Assembly: GCA_045653225.1 (NCBI GenBank)
Contig: JAZOLP010000051.1
Span: 1 to 13,604, forward strand
Direction: 5' to 3'
Length of the DNA: 13,604 bases
Source of the DNA: UBA1737 sp045653225
GTDB taxonomy: Bacteria; Bacillota_I; Bacilli_A; ML615J-28; CAG-313
Shown here: in pieces, positions 1-7,017 of the stretch
Layout of the letters: each line of letters opens with the position of its first letter
How positions within the stretch are numbered: position 1 is the first letter of the stretch
Made by a program: the position numbers and the translations under genes
Notes under the pieces: model-generated
The model's database searches: none
Told to the model about the DNA's origin: nothing
What the model saw: only the letters and a program-made list of their open reading frames with translations

Positions 1-790
1 CTTCTGTAGAATCTGAACTATGATCTACTCTCGCAAGTGTTCCATCTATTGCAATAGTAACAAATATTGCTTTTCCTGTGTTAATGTTCACATTAATAAT
101 ATTAGTAATATCGCTGTTATTAAGATAAACACCACCATATGAATAATTACCACACCAATCTAGTGTATAGCCACCAAAAGTAATTTTACTAGTTAATTTC
201 TGTGCATCTGATAAACCATCAATGTCATCTTTTAGACTAGCAAGTGAATTTCCTAGAGTAGTACTTCCAGTACCACTAATTGTTTTATATGCTAAATCCG
301 ATTTTATTTCATTTATAACACTTTGAACATCTTCAGCTGTCCACTTATCAGCATCAAATGGTTCTGCTGCAGTTACTGCAGTAGAGCATACATAACGCTG
401 TCCATTGTATGTCACAACATCACCAACTGCATAAATACCATGTGTAGCATCATAAGGATCTGCAATACCAGCAGAATCAAACTTAGTAGCAACTGAAGTA
501 TTAAGTGTTGCAAGTGTGCCATTAATAAGTACAAGTGCTTCATTAATGGTAGAAAGTGCAGATGTATGTGTATCAACTGTACCTTCAAGTGCAGTAAGAT
601 CTGTCTGAAGTGTTGCTGTAAGCTCCTGCAATGCATCAATAGCAGATGCAGTTGAGCCTGAATCATCCCATAAAGTTTTCATCTTATTATCAAGATCTAA
701 ATATGATTCATTTGTATCAAACCAATCACGATGATCACTTCCTATTGTCTGTGGAAGGTTCAAAAAAGGTGTGCCATTTGTATAACTCAT
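1..790 (-). CDS. Tail or head fibre protein, 3' end cut by the window edge
   Basis: The frame is open from the ATG at 790 to base 1 (263 codons, no stop), so the C-terminus is missing. An AGGGGGT site at 798-804 lies just upstream of the ATG. Residues about 30-105 are helical and rich in Asp, Thr and Leu, consistent with a trimeric shaft. Residues about 119-150 contain YAVGDVVTYNGQRYVC followed by a Trp, a pattern like small carbohydrate-binding modules (CBM5/12-like) found on phage fibres. The part after residue 170 is Gly, Ser and Asn rich, as in beta-structured fibre tips. It is the last visible gene of the morphogenesis operon, after collar and coiled-coil genes, where phi29-like phages encode appendages. 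A host-receptor fibre is the best inference. The binding module is a pattern guess. Confidence 0.75.
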   Translation of the reverse strand, partial: MSYTNGTPFLNLPQTIGSDHRDWFDTNESYLDLDNKMKTLWDDSGSTASAIDALQELTATLQTDLTALEGTVDTHTSALSTINEALVLINGTLATLNTSVATKFDSAGIADPYDATHGIYAVGDVVTYNGQRYVCSTAVTAAEPFDADKWTAEDVQSVINEIKSDLAYKTISGTGSTTLGNSLASLKDDIDGLSDAQKLTSKITFGGYTLDWCGNYSYGGVYLNNSDITNIINVNINTGKAIFVTIAIDGTLARVDHSSDSTE

Positions 791-804
791 ATTAATTACC
801 CCCT

Positions 805-1659
805 TTAACTTGAATATGAATAATAGTCACTAGCACTAAGATTTAGTGCTGTATAATCATCAGCTGTAAGAGATAAAGAATCATACTCACTAGCTGATAA
901 TGTACCCTCAATATAGTTAATAATGCTTGTAAGTACATTTGATATTTCCTGCTTAAATCCATAAGCTGGTGAAAAAACAAAATCAAGGTGAAGCATTTTA
1001 TAACCATATTTTGCATACTCTCTTGCAGTAAGCATAAAATCTGAATATTCTTCTGCAGTAAGATTAAGTTTTTGATAATCTGAAGCAGTTGGTGTATTAT
1101 CGGCTAAATCCATGTAAATAAGCTCATTATTCTTTTGAATGGATATTTTATTGCCCCAGTGCCATTCGTTTGTTATTTCGGTGCTTATCGTGGATATAAG
1201 CCTATATAAATCATCAATCTGCTGCTGCAGCTGCAACTTTGCCTGGTTAAGCTTATTCACAATGATTAAATCATCCCTATATGATTTTTCAATAACATAA
1301 TCAATTCTTGAATCAATATATCCCCAAACTGATTGAAGTGTAATTTCTACAATTCTAAGTCTTGTCTTAATTGCATCAAGATCATACTTTATATTATTTA
1401 CTTCATCACTTAGATAACTATAGTTAGATTTAAGCTGAATTACATCAGATTTAAGTGATTTAACATCACTTTCTAAAACTATAATTCTTTGCTCAATATC
1501 CTTAAAAAGTTCAACACCCTTTTTAAGTTCTTCAATGATTGCTTCCCAGGACTCTAAAATGGAGATCATTTTATCAATATCATCATGCATAAAAGTTAAA
1601 TCTATTTCATGCAAGTTGGTGATAGGATATTTATGATCAAACATGTTTCTGATACCCAT
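805..1659 (-). CDS. Coiled-coil structural (fibre-like) protein with C-terminal decapeptide repeats
   Basis: The product is 284 residues, starting at an ATG behind an AGGGGGT site (1666-1672). Residues about 25-160 show nearly continuous heptad-like spacing of I, L and V among charged residues (for example IVLESDVKSLKSDVIQLKS), indicating a long oligomeric coiled coil. The C-terminus holds two blocks of three roughly 10-residue repeats with the core (L)-(T/S)-A-x-(D/E)-Y: residues 191-219 and 254-283. A segment of about 35 residues with no repeat separates the blocks. There is no signal peptide or membrane segment. It sits between the lower-collar gene and the truncated fibre gene, so a head or tail fibre, or a fibre-attachment protein, is likely. 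I do not recognise a specific named homologue. Confidence 0.72.
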   Translation of the reverse strand: MGIRNMFDHKYPITNLHEIDLTFMHDDIDKMISILESWEAIIEELKKGVELFKDIEQRIIVLESDVKSLKSDVIQLKSNYSYLSDEVNNIKYDLDAIKTRLRIVEITLQSVWGYIDSRIDYVIEKSYRDDLIIVNKLNQAKLQLQQQIDDLYRLISTISTEITNEWHWGNKISIQKNNELIYMDLADNTPTASDYQKLNLTAEEYSDFMLTAREYAKYGYKMLHLDFVFSPAYGFKQEISNVLTSIINYIEGTLSASEYDSLSLTADDYTALNLSASDYYSYSS

Positions 1660-1674
1660 ATTTAAACCCCCTAT

Positions 1675-2361
1675 TTAATAGCTGAATGGAATTAAAAATT
1701 CCCTGGCAAAAAGCACATAAATTTCATCATATAGATTAAGCTTTTGAAGTTCCCATTCTTCTTTATACATAGCTTGTGTAGTCATAACACCTATATTTCC
1801 GTGTACTCGACCTTCATGATCAAAGTACCTATCTAAATCATCAGTTTCATGTAAATCATCCCTTTTAAGTGTTCTTGAATCATTTACTGAAGCACCAGCA
1901 GTTGCTGCATTTACAGATGCAGATGTATCATTTTGTAAAGTATTTACATTAAATGCAGAAATATCATTATCTGTATAAGAGCTATTACTGGTTGAATCTG
2001 ATGTTGAAGTAGATGTACTTTGTGATTCTGATGATGAAAGTGAATGTACATTACTTTCTGATGTTGAATCAGACCAATGTTCTAGCCTATTATAGTTTTC
2101 AAGTGGCTCATAATCTATATTCATAACAGCAAGCCACTTTTCAAATGTACGCTGCCATTTAAGTGAAAACATTTCACAAGCATCACACATGAAATCAAGA
2201 TCAGGATAAAGAACTTCATAATCTCCTGCATTATGAAGAATATTTGATACTACAAGATCATGATTAATACCTTCAGGAAATGTTAGGTGATCAAAAAAAT
2301 TTATATCCCTTTGAAGACCTATTTGATATAGACCTAAAAGTGTTTGTGTTGCACTACTCAT
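1675..2361 (-). CDS. Lower collar (connector) protein, phi29 gp11-like
   Basis: The product is 228 residues (phi29 gp11 is about 293) and is expected to form the ring below the portal that links head to tail knob. Residues 187-198, HGNIGVMTTQAM, match the (R/H)GNIGVxTxQ signature I associate with lower-collar proteins of small podoviruses. Helical ends flank a low-complexity Ser/Thr-rich stretch at residues 97-130. In this family the equivalent loop region is flexible in the tail channel. The SD is AAGGTGGTGAT just upstream of the ATG. The gene start overlaps the end of the portal gene by 8 bases, giving translational coupling of two collar components. Assignment rests on the motif plus gene order. 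Confidence 0.85.
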   Translation of the reverse strand: MSSATQTLLGLYQIGLQRDINFFDHLTFPEGINHDLVVSNILHNAGDYEVLYPDLDFMCDACEMFSLKWQRTFEKWLAVMNIDYEPLENYNRLEHWSDSTSESNVHSLSSSESQSTSTSTSDSTSNSSYTDNDISAFNVNTLQNDTSASVNAATAGASVNDSRTLKRDDLHETDDLDRYFDHEGRVHGNIGVMTTQAMYKEEWELQKLNLYDEIYVLFAREFLIPFSY

Positions 2362-3337
2362 CTATATCACCACCTTCCTGATCAGGTTCTTCATCAAGAT
2401 TAATCATATACTCATAATTATAAACAACTTCAACTTCTGCCCCAAAAAGCTCATTAAATTCATCAAATGAAGCCTGAAGGTTATCCTTCCACAAACAAGC
2501 TCTAGCAATACCATCAGATTGTTTAGACTGTGCTTCAAAAGAAGTCATTCTTTCCTTCTTTTCATAAGGCACATTAACAATACCAATTTCTGCATCAAAC
2601 TGATTAATCAAAGTTTGTATATCCTGGTTAAATTCTGTAACCATGTAAGAGCTTTTAAGATTATCACGATTGAAAAATTCAAAAGTTTGAAAATCTTCTC
2701 TAGGTGTAATCATTGAATCATAAATGATTGCAGATACACCTGCATGAATTTTATCAATAAGCTTCCTTAAAAAGGTCTTACCTGATTTAGAATTAGCACC
2801 AAGAACATAGGCAAACTTTGAATTTTCTATGTTCATGTCAAGACCTGCAGACATGTTTGCAAGCTTTTCAGCATAGTAAATAATTATATCCCATATACCA
2901 ATACAATCAGGTGACATTGTAATAAATACACCATATTCTGAAGCATCAAATTCATTACCTAATTTTTCCTTAAGTCCCAGCTGATAAATTTTAAATTCTT
3001 TTTTATCGTACTGGTCAAGTTTTGGATTATTAACAAGAAATGAATCTGCAGCAAAAAATACATTATAACCTTTTGGTGATATAGGATTAATTATTGTGCC
3101 ATAATCTTCTGTGGGAAATGCTCCACAAAATCCATTAACATAGACTAGATAATAAAGTAGAGAAACCTCTTGTCTACTAAAATCTTTTGGTAAATTTTTA
3201 AAATCAAACACCGACAAGGCACGCTGAAATAATGCTCGACACCAAAAATCAAAAGCAAGTGAATCACTATACTGTTCTGATGGAGTAAACGTACCCTGGT
3301 AAAGATTGATTTTGTCATAGTTAAGTGGATAGTACAT
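2354..3337 (-). CDS. Upper collar / portal (connector) protein, phi29 gp10-like
   Basis: The product is 327 residues (phi29 gp10 is 309). It should form the dodecameric portal at the single packaging vertex, where the ATPase docks and DNA enters and leaves. Residues 252-264 (GIVNVPYEKKERM) match the conserved N-x-x-x-K-K-E-R block in portals of this group, which precedes the channel-loop region. The C-terminus is acidic. A strong AGGGGGT site (3343-3349) precedes the ATG. The coding end overlaps the lower-collar start. A 47-bp hairpin lies between this gene and the capsid gene upstream. A P-loop-like string, GANSKSGKT at about 180-188, is probably fortuitous. Confidence 0.9.
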   Translation of the reverse strand: MYYPLNYDKINLYQGTFTPSEQYSDSLAFDFWCRALFQRALSVFDFKNLPKDFSRQEVSLLYYLVYVNGFCGAFPTEDYGTIINPISPKGYNVFFAADSFLVNNPKLDQYDKKEFKIYQLGLKEKLGNEFDASEYGVFITMSPDCIGIWDIIIYYAEKLANMSAGLDMNIENSKFAYVLGANSKSGKTFLRKLIDKIHAGVSAIIYDSMITPREDFQTFEFFNRDNLKSSYMVTEFNQDIQTLINQFDAEIGIVNVPYEKKERMTSFEAQSKQSDGIARACLWKDNLQASFDEFNELFGAEVEVVYNYEYMINLDEEPDQEGGDIDE

Positions 3338-3357
3338 AAATTACCCCCTTTTTAAGT

Positions 3358-3404
3358 TTTGTAGTATTCGGCTGCTAAAGTTAATTAGCAGCCTATACTA
3401 CAAA
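3358..3404 (-). repeat. Long intercistronic hairpin between capsid and portal genes
   Basis: The arms TTTGTAGTAT and ATACTACAAA (10 bp) enclose GGCTGCTAA and TTAGCAGCC (9 bp) around a 6-base loop, with a 1-versus-2-base internal bulge. On the transcribed strand no T-run follows (the sequence continues AAAACTTAAAAAGG), so it is not a classic intrinsic terminator. It lies in the only sizeable gap of the structural operon. It could lower portal expression relative to capsid by processing, pausing or RNA stabilisation. The function is inferred and the structure is plainly visible. Confidence 0.7.
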
Positions 3405-3432
3405 TGGTTATAAGGAGAAATACAGTTATGGT

Positions 3433-4785
3433 TTACTGGAAAGTAACTTTACCATTTAAGATTGAAGGATCTACAACTGTAGACTTTCCACCATTTGCAT
3501 TATCTGCCATATAAAGAAGTACACCCTGCTCAGTTATATCCTGAGTTGCATTCTTTACAAAATTCCACCACAAGTTATAATATTTTTTTCTTGCTTCAAT
3601 AGGTGTGGCATCACCATCATCTAAAGCATGGTTAGTTACACATGCATCTTCATCAAAGATAACACCAAGAACATAATCAATTTCTACTTTATCACCCTTG
3701 TACTGCTGACCTGAATGCGTGCCAGTAATATCAGGAAGTGCTGGATATGCAGAAATTTTTGCCTGAAGTCCAGGTGCATCTGTCTGCCAGTATGTGAAGC
3801 TTTCAAAATTATCATAAGTTAGATACTGATCATTGAATACTTCAGGAAAAACAGTAGCTTCTACTTTCTTCCAGAATGGATCATACATTGCCATCTTAAT
3901 TCGATTTCTAGGAGTTGTTCTTAAGATGTAAAGTGTATCTTCACCTACAGTTTTTGGTACTGTCCAATGACGTTTTGCAGAAAGTCTTGTAAAATCTTTA
4001 ACCATTGTTTTAACAAAAGCAACCAAGAAACCAGTAAACTGCTTAAGGTAAGTAGTACGCAGTGCTTCTGAAGTATATGAAGTACCATAATAGTTATTAA
4101 ATTCAGCTGTCATATTTACAGCCATACCATTTGAAAGTACTTTTTCAGCTGCAAAAAGTGCTGCCATATAGCCAGTAAGATTAAGTGTATCAAAAGCTTC
4201 CTTTTCAAGCTCAATATCATTTTCTTTTGATACCATCTGACCATTTAAGTACTTAGCCATTTCATTAGGATCACGTAAAGCAATCTTAAGCTGCTTTTTA
4301 TAAATGGTGATAGCTTCATCCCAGGTTGAAAATCCTGAAAAATTCATCTCAAGTGGAATAACTGGATGCTGTTCCCACATTGATTTTGTAGCATCATAAG
4401 TACCACCTTCATTTAAAGGACCCTGACCATTAGATCTTCCACGCTCTAGGTTCTTAGAATACACATCTGTATTCCATGCACCAGTAGGAAGTGCCTTATC
4501 AGAATAATATGAAATCTTTCTCATTCTTGTTTTGTAGAGATCTAGATCATCCTGACGTATAAGTGAAGCTCTTGACTTAAAAGGACGTACTGCGATTGCA
4601 GTTCTACCTAAAACAATTGATAGAGATTCAAGGGTATTTTCAAAACCCGTTGACATAACTTTTTCACCAGCTGAAATATAAGCTGCTAAATCATTAGTCT
4701 GAAGCTCTACTTCTTCACCAGTTGCCTGCTTAACAAGATTTCTCATAACTAAGTAGGCATCTGTAGCATTTAATCGTCTTGCCAT
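3433..4785 (-). CDS. Major capsid protein, phi29 gp8-like
   Basis: The product is 450 residues, essentially the length of phi29 gp8 (448), an HK97-fold shell protein assembled on scaffold. It has the composition of a soluble shell protein, with no membrane segment. The assignment combines length, position directly after an acidic scaffold-like gene and before the portal, and segments such as LRTTPRNRIKMAMYDPFWKK and FPEVFN, which resemble capsid proteins of small gut podoviruses. An AGGGGGT site (4791-4797) lies 6 bases before the ATG, consistent with very high expression. A long hairpin follows the stop codon region. Confidence is high from context, though I cannot run a structural comparison. 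Confidence 0.88.
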   Translation of the reverse strand: MARRLNATDAYLVMRNLVKQATGEEVELQTNDLAAYISAGEKVMSTGFENTLESLSIVLGRTAIAVRPFKSRASLIRQDDLDLYKTRMRKISYYSDKALPTGAWNTDVYSKNLERGRSNGQGPLNEGGTYDATKSMWEQHPVIPLEMNFSGFSTWDEAITIYKKQLKIALRDPNEMAKYLNGQMVSKENDIELEKEAFDTLNLTGYMAALFAAEKVLSNGMAVNMTAEFNNYYGTSYTSEALRTTYLKQFTGFLVAFVKTMVKDFTRLSAKRHWTVPKTVGEDTLYILRTTPRNRIKMAMYDPFWKKVEATVFPEVFNDQYLTYDNFESFTYWQTDAPGLQAKISAYPALPDITGTHSGQQYKGDKVEIDYVLGVIFDEDACVTNHALDDGDATPIEARKKYYNLWWNFVKNATQDITEQGVLLYMADNANGGKSTVVDPSILNGKVTFQ

Positions 4786-4804
4786 ATTTAACCCCCTTTT
4801 TTAA

Positions 4805-5245
4805 TTAATCAAATAGTGATTGAAATGTATCTATCAAAGATTGTTCAATAGGCTTTTCATCGTTAGCCCCTGAAACATCTTTTGACCTATTTTTAATCTG
4901 CAACTTTTCTAGCTGCTTTTTAAGCCTTTTATTTTCATTTTCAAGTAAAGAAAGTGAATCAGAAGTTTTCTTTTTAGGTTGAACCTCTTTAGAAGAATCC
5001 TCATCTTCAACATCCTCATCCTCATCAAGTTCATCTTCACTTTCATCATCAAAATCTTCAGCTGCATCTTCTGCAGAAGTATCTTCATCATTTTCTTCAT
5101 CATTATCAACATCAGGTGCATTAACATCACCTATTTCATCCATTCTATCAAGTAGTGCATTAACTTCAGTTGGTGTCCACCCTGAAGTTGCAAATGCCAC
5201 AATATCCTTGATTCCCAGTGCTTTTTCTGCTTTTTTTCTTCCCAT
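4805..5245 (-). CDS. Scaffolding protein, phi29 gp7-like
   Basis: The product is 146 residues from the ATG at 5245. A second in-frame ATG at 5257 is embedded in the SD-like AAGGGATGG, so the inner start is preferred. Compare AGGATGGTGA used by the gene at 7433-7627. The N-terminal 40 residues are helical. Residues about 45-83 are extremely rich in Asp and Glu. Residues about 97-120 form a coiled coil (LSLLENENKRLKKQLEKLQ). The C-terminus is amphipathic (SLIDTFQSLF). A helical, highly charged, coiled-coil protein directly upstream of the major capsid gene is the usual form of a small podovirus scaffold, though phi29 gp7 is shorter (98). It is the first gene after the late promoter and structured leader. 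Confidence 0.82.
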   Translation of the reverse strand: MGRKKAEKALGIKDIVAFATSGWTPTEVNALLDRMDEIGDVNAPDVDNDEENDEDTSAEDAAEDFDDESEDELDEDEDVEDEDSSKEVQPKKKTSDSLSLLENENKRLKKQLEKLQIKNRSKDVSGANDEKPIEQSLIDTFQSLFD

Positions 5246-5271
5246 AGTATTTACCATCCCTTCTTAAGTTA

Positions 5272-5390
5272 TGGGGCTATGTAGCAGCATGTGCATCTGT
5301 AGGAAATGCAGCTGCTACATTAGTATGGTTATCAACCAACCGCCAAAGTGCTTGCACTTATGTGATAGGCGGACATGCCCCCTCCTACAA
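5272..5390 (-). ncRNA. Structured leader RNA candidate (multi-helix junction plus pseudoknot)
   Basis: Hand folding of the minus strand downstream of the late promoter gives five pairings. P1 is GGGGC (5381-5377) with GCCCC (5277-5273). P2 is CCGCC (5372-5368) with GGCGG (5344-5340), holding an inner AGTGC/GCACT hairpin around 5358-5347. P2b is TGGTT-GAT-AACCA (5338-5326). P3 is a 10-bp stem ATGTAGCAGC (5320-5311) with GCTGCTACAT (5288-5279), topped by TGCAT/ATGCA and a 9-base loop (5305-5297). That loop pairs with the extreme 5' end: TGTAGGA (5389-5383) with TCCTACA (5304-5298). The element starts at the predicted transcription start and ends just before the scaffold SD. It may be a cis regulator or a packaging-RNA-like molecule. 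The function is unknown. Confidence 0.55.
5332..5376 (-). CDS. Possible 14-residue leader peptide in the late-operon leader
   Basis: An ATG at 5376 follows AGGAGGGGGC, a strong SD close to the start (4-base gap after AGGAGG). The frame reads MSAYHISASTLAVG and then TGA. It begins within the junction formed by helices P1 and P2 of the leader RNA and spans P2. Its SD would be buried in the P1/pseudoknot pairing, so translation and RNA folding would be mutually exclusive. No composition bias (runs of one amino acid) points to a specific attenuation signal. It could equally be chance, because G-rich sequence here is already needed for P1. Confidence 0.28.
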   Translation of the reverse strand: MSAYHISASTLAVG

Positions 5391-5395
5391 CACTA

Positions 5396-5424
5396 ATTAT
5401 AACATCTTGATAATTTTCTTGCAA
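5396..5424 (-). promoter_or_regulatory. Late-operon sigma70-type promoter with extended -10
   Basis: On the minus strand TTGCAA (5424-5419), a 17-base spacer and TATAAT (5401-5396) give a near-consensus promoter. A TGT just before the -10 supplies the extended -10 TGn. Predicted start is around 5391-5388, at the head of the structured leader. It sits between the tail-knob stop and the scaffold gene, where phi29 has its late promoter. A small inverted repeat TTGCA-N6-TGCAA (5419-5434) overlaps the -35 and could be an operator. Confidence 0.8.
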
Positions 5425-5440
5425 TTTAGTGCAAATTGTG

Positions 5441-6892
5441 CTATTCAATGTAAATTCCAGCATCAAGTTTTGAATTGATAGATTTTACAACATCAGAATT
5501 TGCAGCTAAATCAATTGAAAAGCCTTGTGTTTTAACATATCCACTATAGTTTCCAATGGTATCAACCTTGCAAACTGGTCTACCTTCAAAATCAGTTAAG
5601 TTGTTAGGTTCATTAGCAGTTGGATGTTTAAGAACCATTACTCTAAATGCTCGATTAATAAATTCAGATCTATTACCTGAATAAGCACCTATAACAGATG
5701 ATGTTTTTTGACTTAATCCAAAAAATGAAGATGCTATTGCAGTTATACCACCTAAAACTGCTGGACCTGGATTCATAGCAATTGCCGATGCTGCAATACC
5801 AAGTGATGATGAAAATGCTGATGATACAATTGAAGATGCATTTCCTATTTGTCTTGATGCAATAGGAATAAGCATTCCACATTCACCTGAAAATGAAGCA
5901 ACTGCTTTAGTTCTGTTTGAGTTATTAAATAAAGTAAATATAATAGAGCCTGTTAATATATCAAGCATCATATTCCAGTAGATAACACCATCATTTGCAA
6001 AATCTGCAATTGAAGCTTCAACTACACCAATAAAAGGTAGTGATATACGCATAGTGCAATATGGTTCTGAAAATCTATAATCTGTATATGTTGCGCCAAA
6101 AGGTACTTCAGTTGCACCATTTGCAGTTATAAGTGTTGAAGCTAATGCCCTACATGGTATAGGTTCATCATCTGCATTTGTTACTTCATAAGATCCAATT
6201 TTAAAATTGACTACACCAGGAAGATAATCAGGTGCATTTCCATTAAGTGGCATTCTTCTTACCTGGATGATTGAACCTACTGCATCACCAAACTGTTTTT
6301 GTAGATTATCAAGAAAACTTGAAATACCTGATTGACATAAGCCTGCAGTAATTTCAGGAAGTTCACTTTCTCTTATTACATAATGAACAAGACCTGCACC
6401 TTCTGCAATTGCAGAAATTATAATTATTTCATCAGTTGCAGATGCTTCAAATACTAATGCAGATTCACCTTCACCATATTTAATTTGTGTACTTGTTTCA
6501 AATACTTCACTTCCTCTTATTAATAATGGACATCTATCATCCTTAATCCAGCGATTAAAACCAGTTGATGAATATACAATATAGGCATCAGTACCTAAAA
6601 TTTGAGCTTTAAATGTTGCAAGATCATCAAGTTCTAGTTTTGCATGATAAATATCTTCATGCCTTAAATCACAAGTTTTTATGTGATAATATCTTCCCCA
6701 ATCATGAATATAGGCATAGTTGTATGCAAAATCATTTTGTTTTGCACCAGCAAGCACTAGATCTGGACTGTCAATATTAACTAGCTGCTTTAAATTAACA
6801 TCAGTAAATGTTTTACCAGCTTGCAGTTGCTCTGCAGTTGGTTGTTTGGTAGAATTTAGACGTTTTGAAAAATTACATAATGTAAGCTGCAT
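5441..6892 (-). CDS. Distal tail knob protein, phi29 gp9-like
   Basis: The product is 483 residues (phi29 gp9 is 599). This protein forms the hexameric tube at the tail tip, which opens and helps DNA cross the membrane. The C-terminal block GRPV-CK at 438-442, then GYVKTQGFSIDL (451-462) and a terminal GIYIE, is the pattern I associate with knob proteins of this family. Residues about 353-395 form a long Ala/Gly/Ile/Ser-rich hydrophobic stretch, fitting the membrane-penetrating loops known in gp9. The SD is AGGGGGT (6898-6904). The gene has its own promoter and hairpin leader, and lies ahead of the scaffold rather than between capsid and portal as in phi29. Confidence 0.87.
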   Translation of the reverse strand: MQLTLCNFSKRLNSTKQPTAEQLQAGKTFTDVNLKQLVNIDSPDLVLAGAKQNDFAYNYAYIHDWGRYYHIKTCDLRHEDIYHAKLELDDLATFKAQILGTDAYIVYSSTGFNRWIKDDRCPLLIRGSEVFETSTQIKYGEGESALVFEASATDEIIIISAIAEGAGLVHYVIRESELPEITAGLCQSGISSFLDNLQKQFGDAVGSIIQVRRMPLNGNAPDYLPGVVNFKIGSYEVTNADDEPIPCRALASTLITANGATEVPFGATYTDYRFSEPYCTMRISLPFIGVVEASIADFANDGVIYWNMMLDILTGSIIFTLFNNSNRTKAVASFSGECGMLIPIASRQIGNASSIVSSAFSSSLGIAASAIAMNPGPAVLGGITAIASSFFGLSQKTSSVIGAYSGNRSEFINRAFRVMVLKHPTANEPNNLTDFEGRPVCKVDTIGNYSGYVKTQGFSIDLAANSDVVKSINSKLDAGIYIE

Positions 6893-6921
6893 AATATACC
6901 CCCTTTATAGTAATATGCAAA

Positions 6922-6948
6922 AAGCTGCTAGAAATAATCTAGCAGCTT
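6922..6948 (-). terminator. Terminator-like hairpin in the tail-knob leader
   Basis: AAGCTGCTAGA and TCTAGCAGCTT form an 11-bp perfect stem with a 5-base loop. On the minus strand it is followed by TTTTTGC counting the last stem bases, the shape of a modest intrinsic terminator. It lies downstream of the predicted promoter at 6993-6998 and only about 30 bases before the tail-knob ATG. It would therefore act as an attenuator on that gene as well as stopping read-through from the early operon. Confidence 0.6.
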
Positions 6949-6958
6949 CCTGGAGTTG

Positions 6959-6989
6959 GTAAACGAATATGGAAAAGCATACCGTTTAC
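6959..6989 (-). repeat. Leader hairpin at the start of the tail-knob transcript
   Basis: GTAAACG (6989-6983 on the minus strand) pairs with CGTTTAC (6965-6959). An inner TATG/CATA continues the stem around a CTTTTC loop, with one wobble and one bulged base. It begins at about the first transcribed base of the promoter at 6993-6998 and directly precedes the terminator-like hairpin. A 5' stabilising or regulatory hairpin is plausible. Confidence 0.5.
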
Positions 6990-6992
6990 TTA

Positions 6993-6998
6993 ATTATA
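6993..6998 (-). promoter_or_regulatory. Extended -10 promoter for the tail-knob gene
   Basis: The minus strand reads TGCTATAAT, a perfect -10 with the TGn extension. No good -35 is found 16-18 bases upstream. A 22-bp inverted repeat covers that region instead, suggesting activator dependence. The predicted start is near 6989-6987. Confidence 0.6.
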
Positions 6999-7017
6999 GC
7001 ATGAATTAGTATGAAGT

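Noticed and set aside
412..666. Leucine/histidine-rich 84-residue minus-strand frame
   Set aside because: It lies within the longer fibre frame (1-790), has no SD, and its His/Leu/Met bias is typical of an out-of-frame reading.
2774..2800. P-loop-like GANSKSGKT in the portal protein
   Set aside because: No Walker B partner. The rest of the protein fits a portal, so the string is probably fortuitous.
3428..3511. Plus-strand ATG behind AAGGAG opening a 27-codon frame
   Set aside because: It lies antisense to the capsid 3' end, has no promoter or conserved-looking product, and every other gene is on the minus strand. Likely a chance SD.
4909..5130. Met/Leu/Lys-rich frame inside the scaffold gene
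   Set aside because: Out-of-frame reading of the acidic GAT/GAA repeats of the scaffold gene. No start signal.
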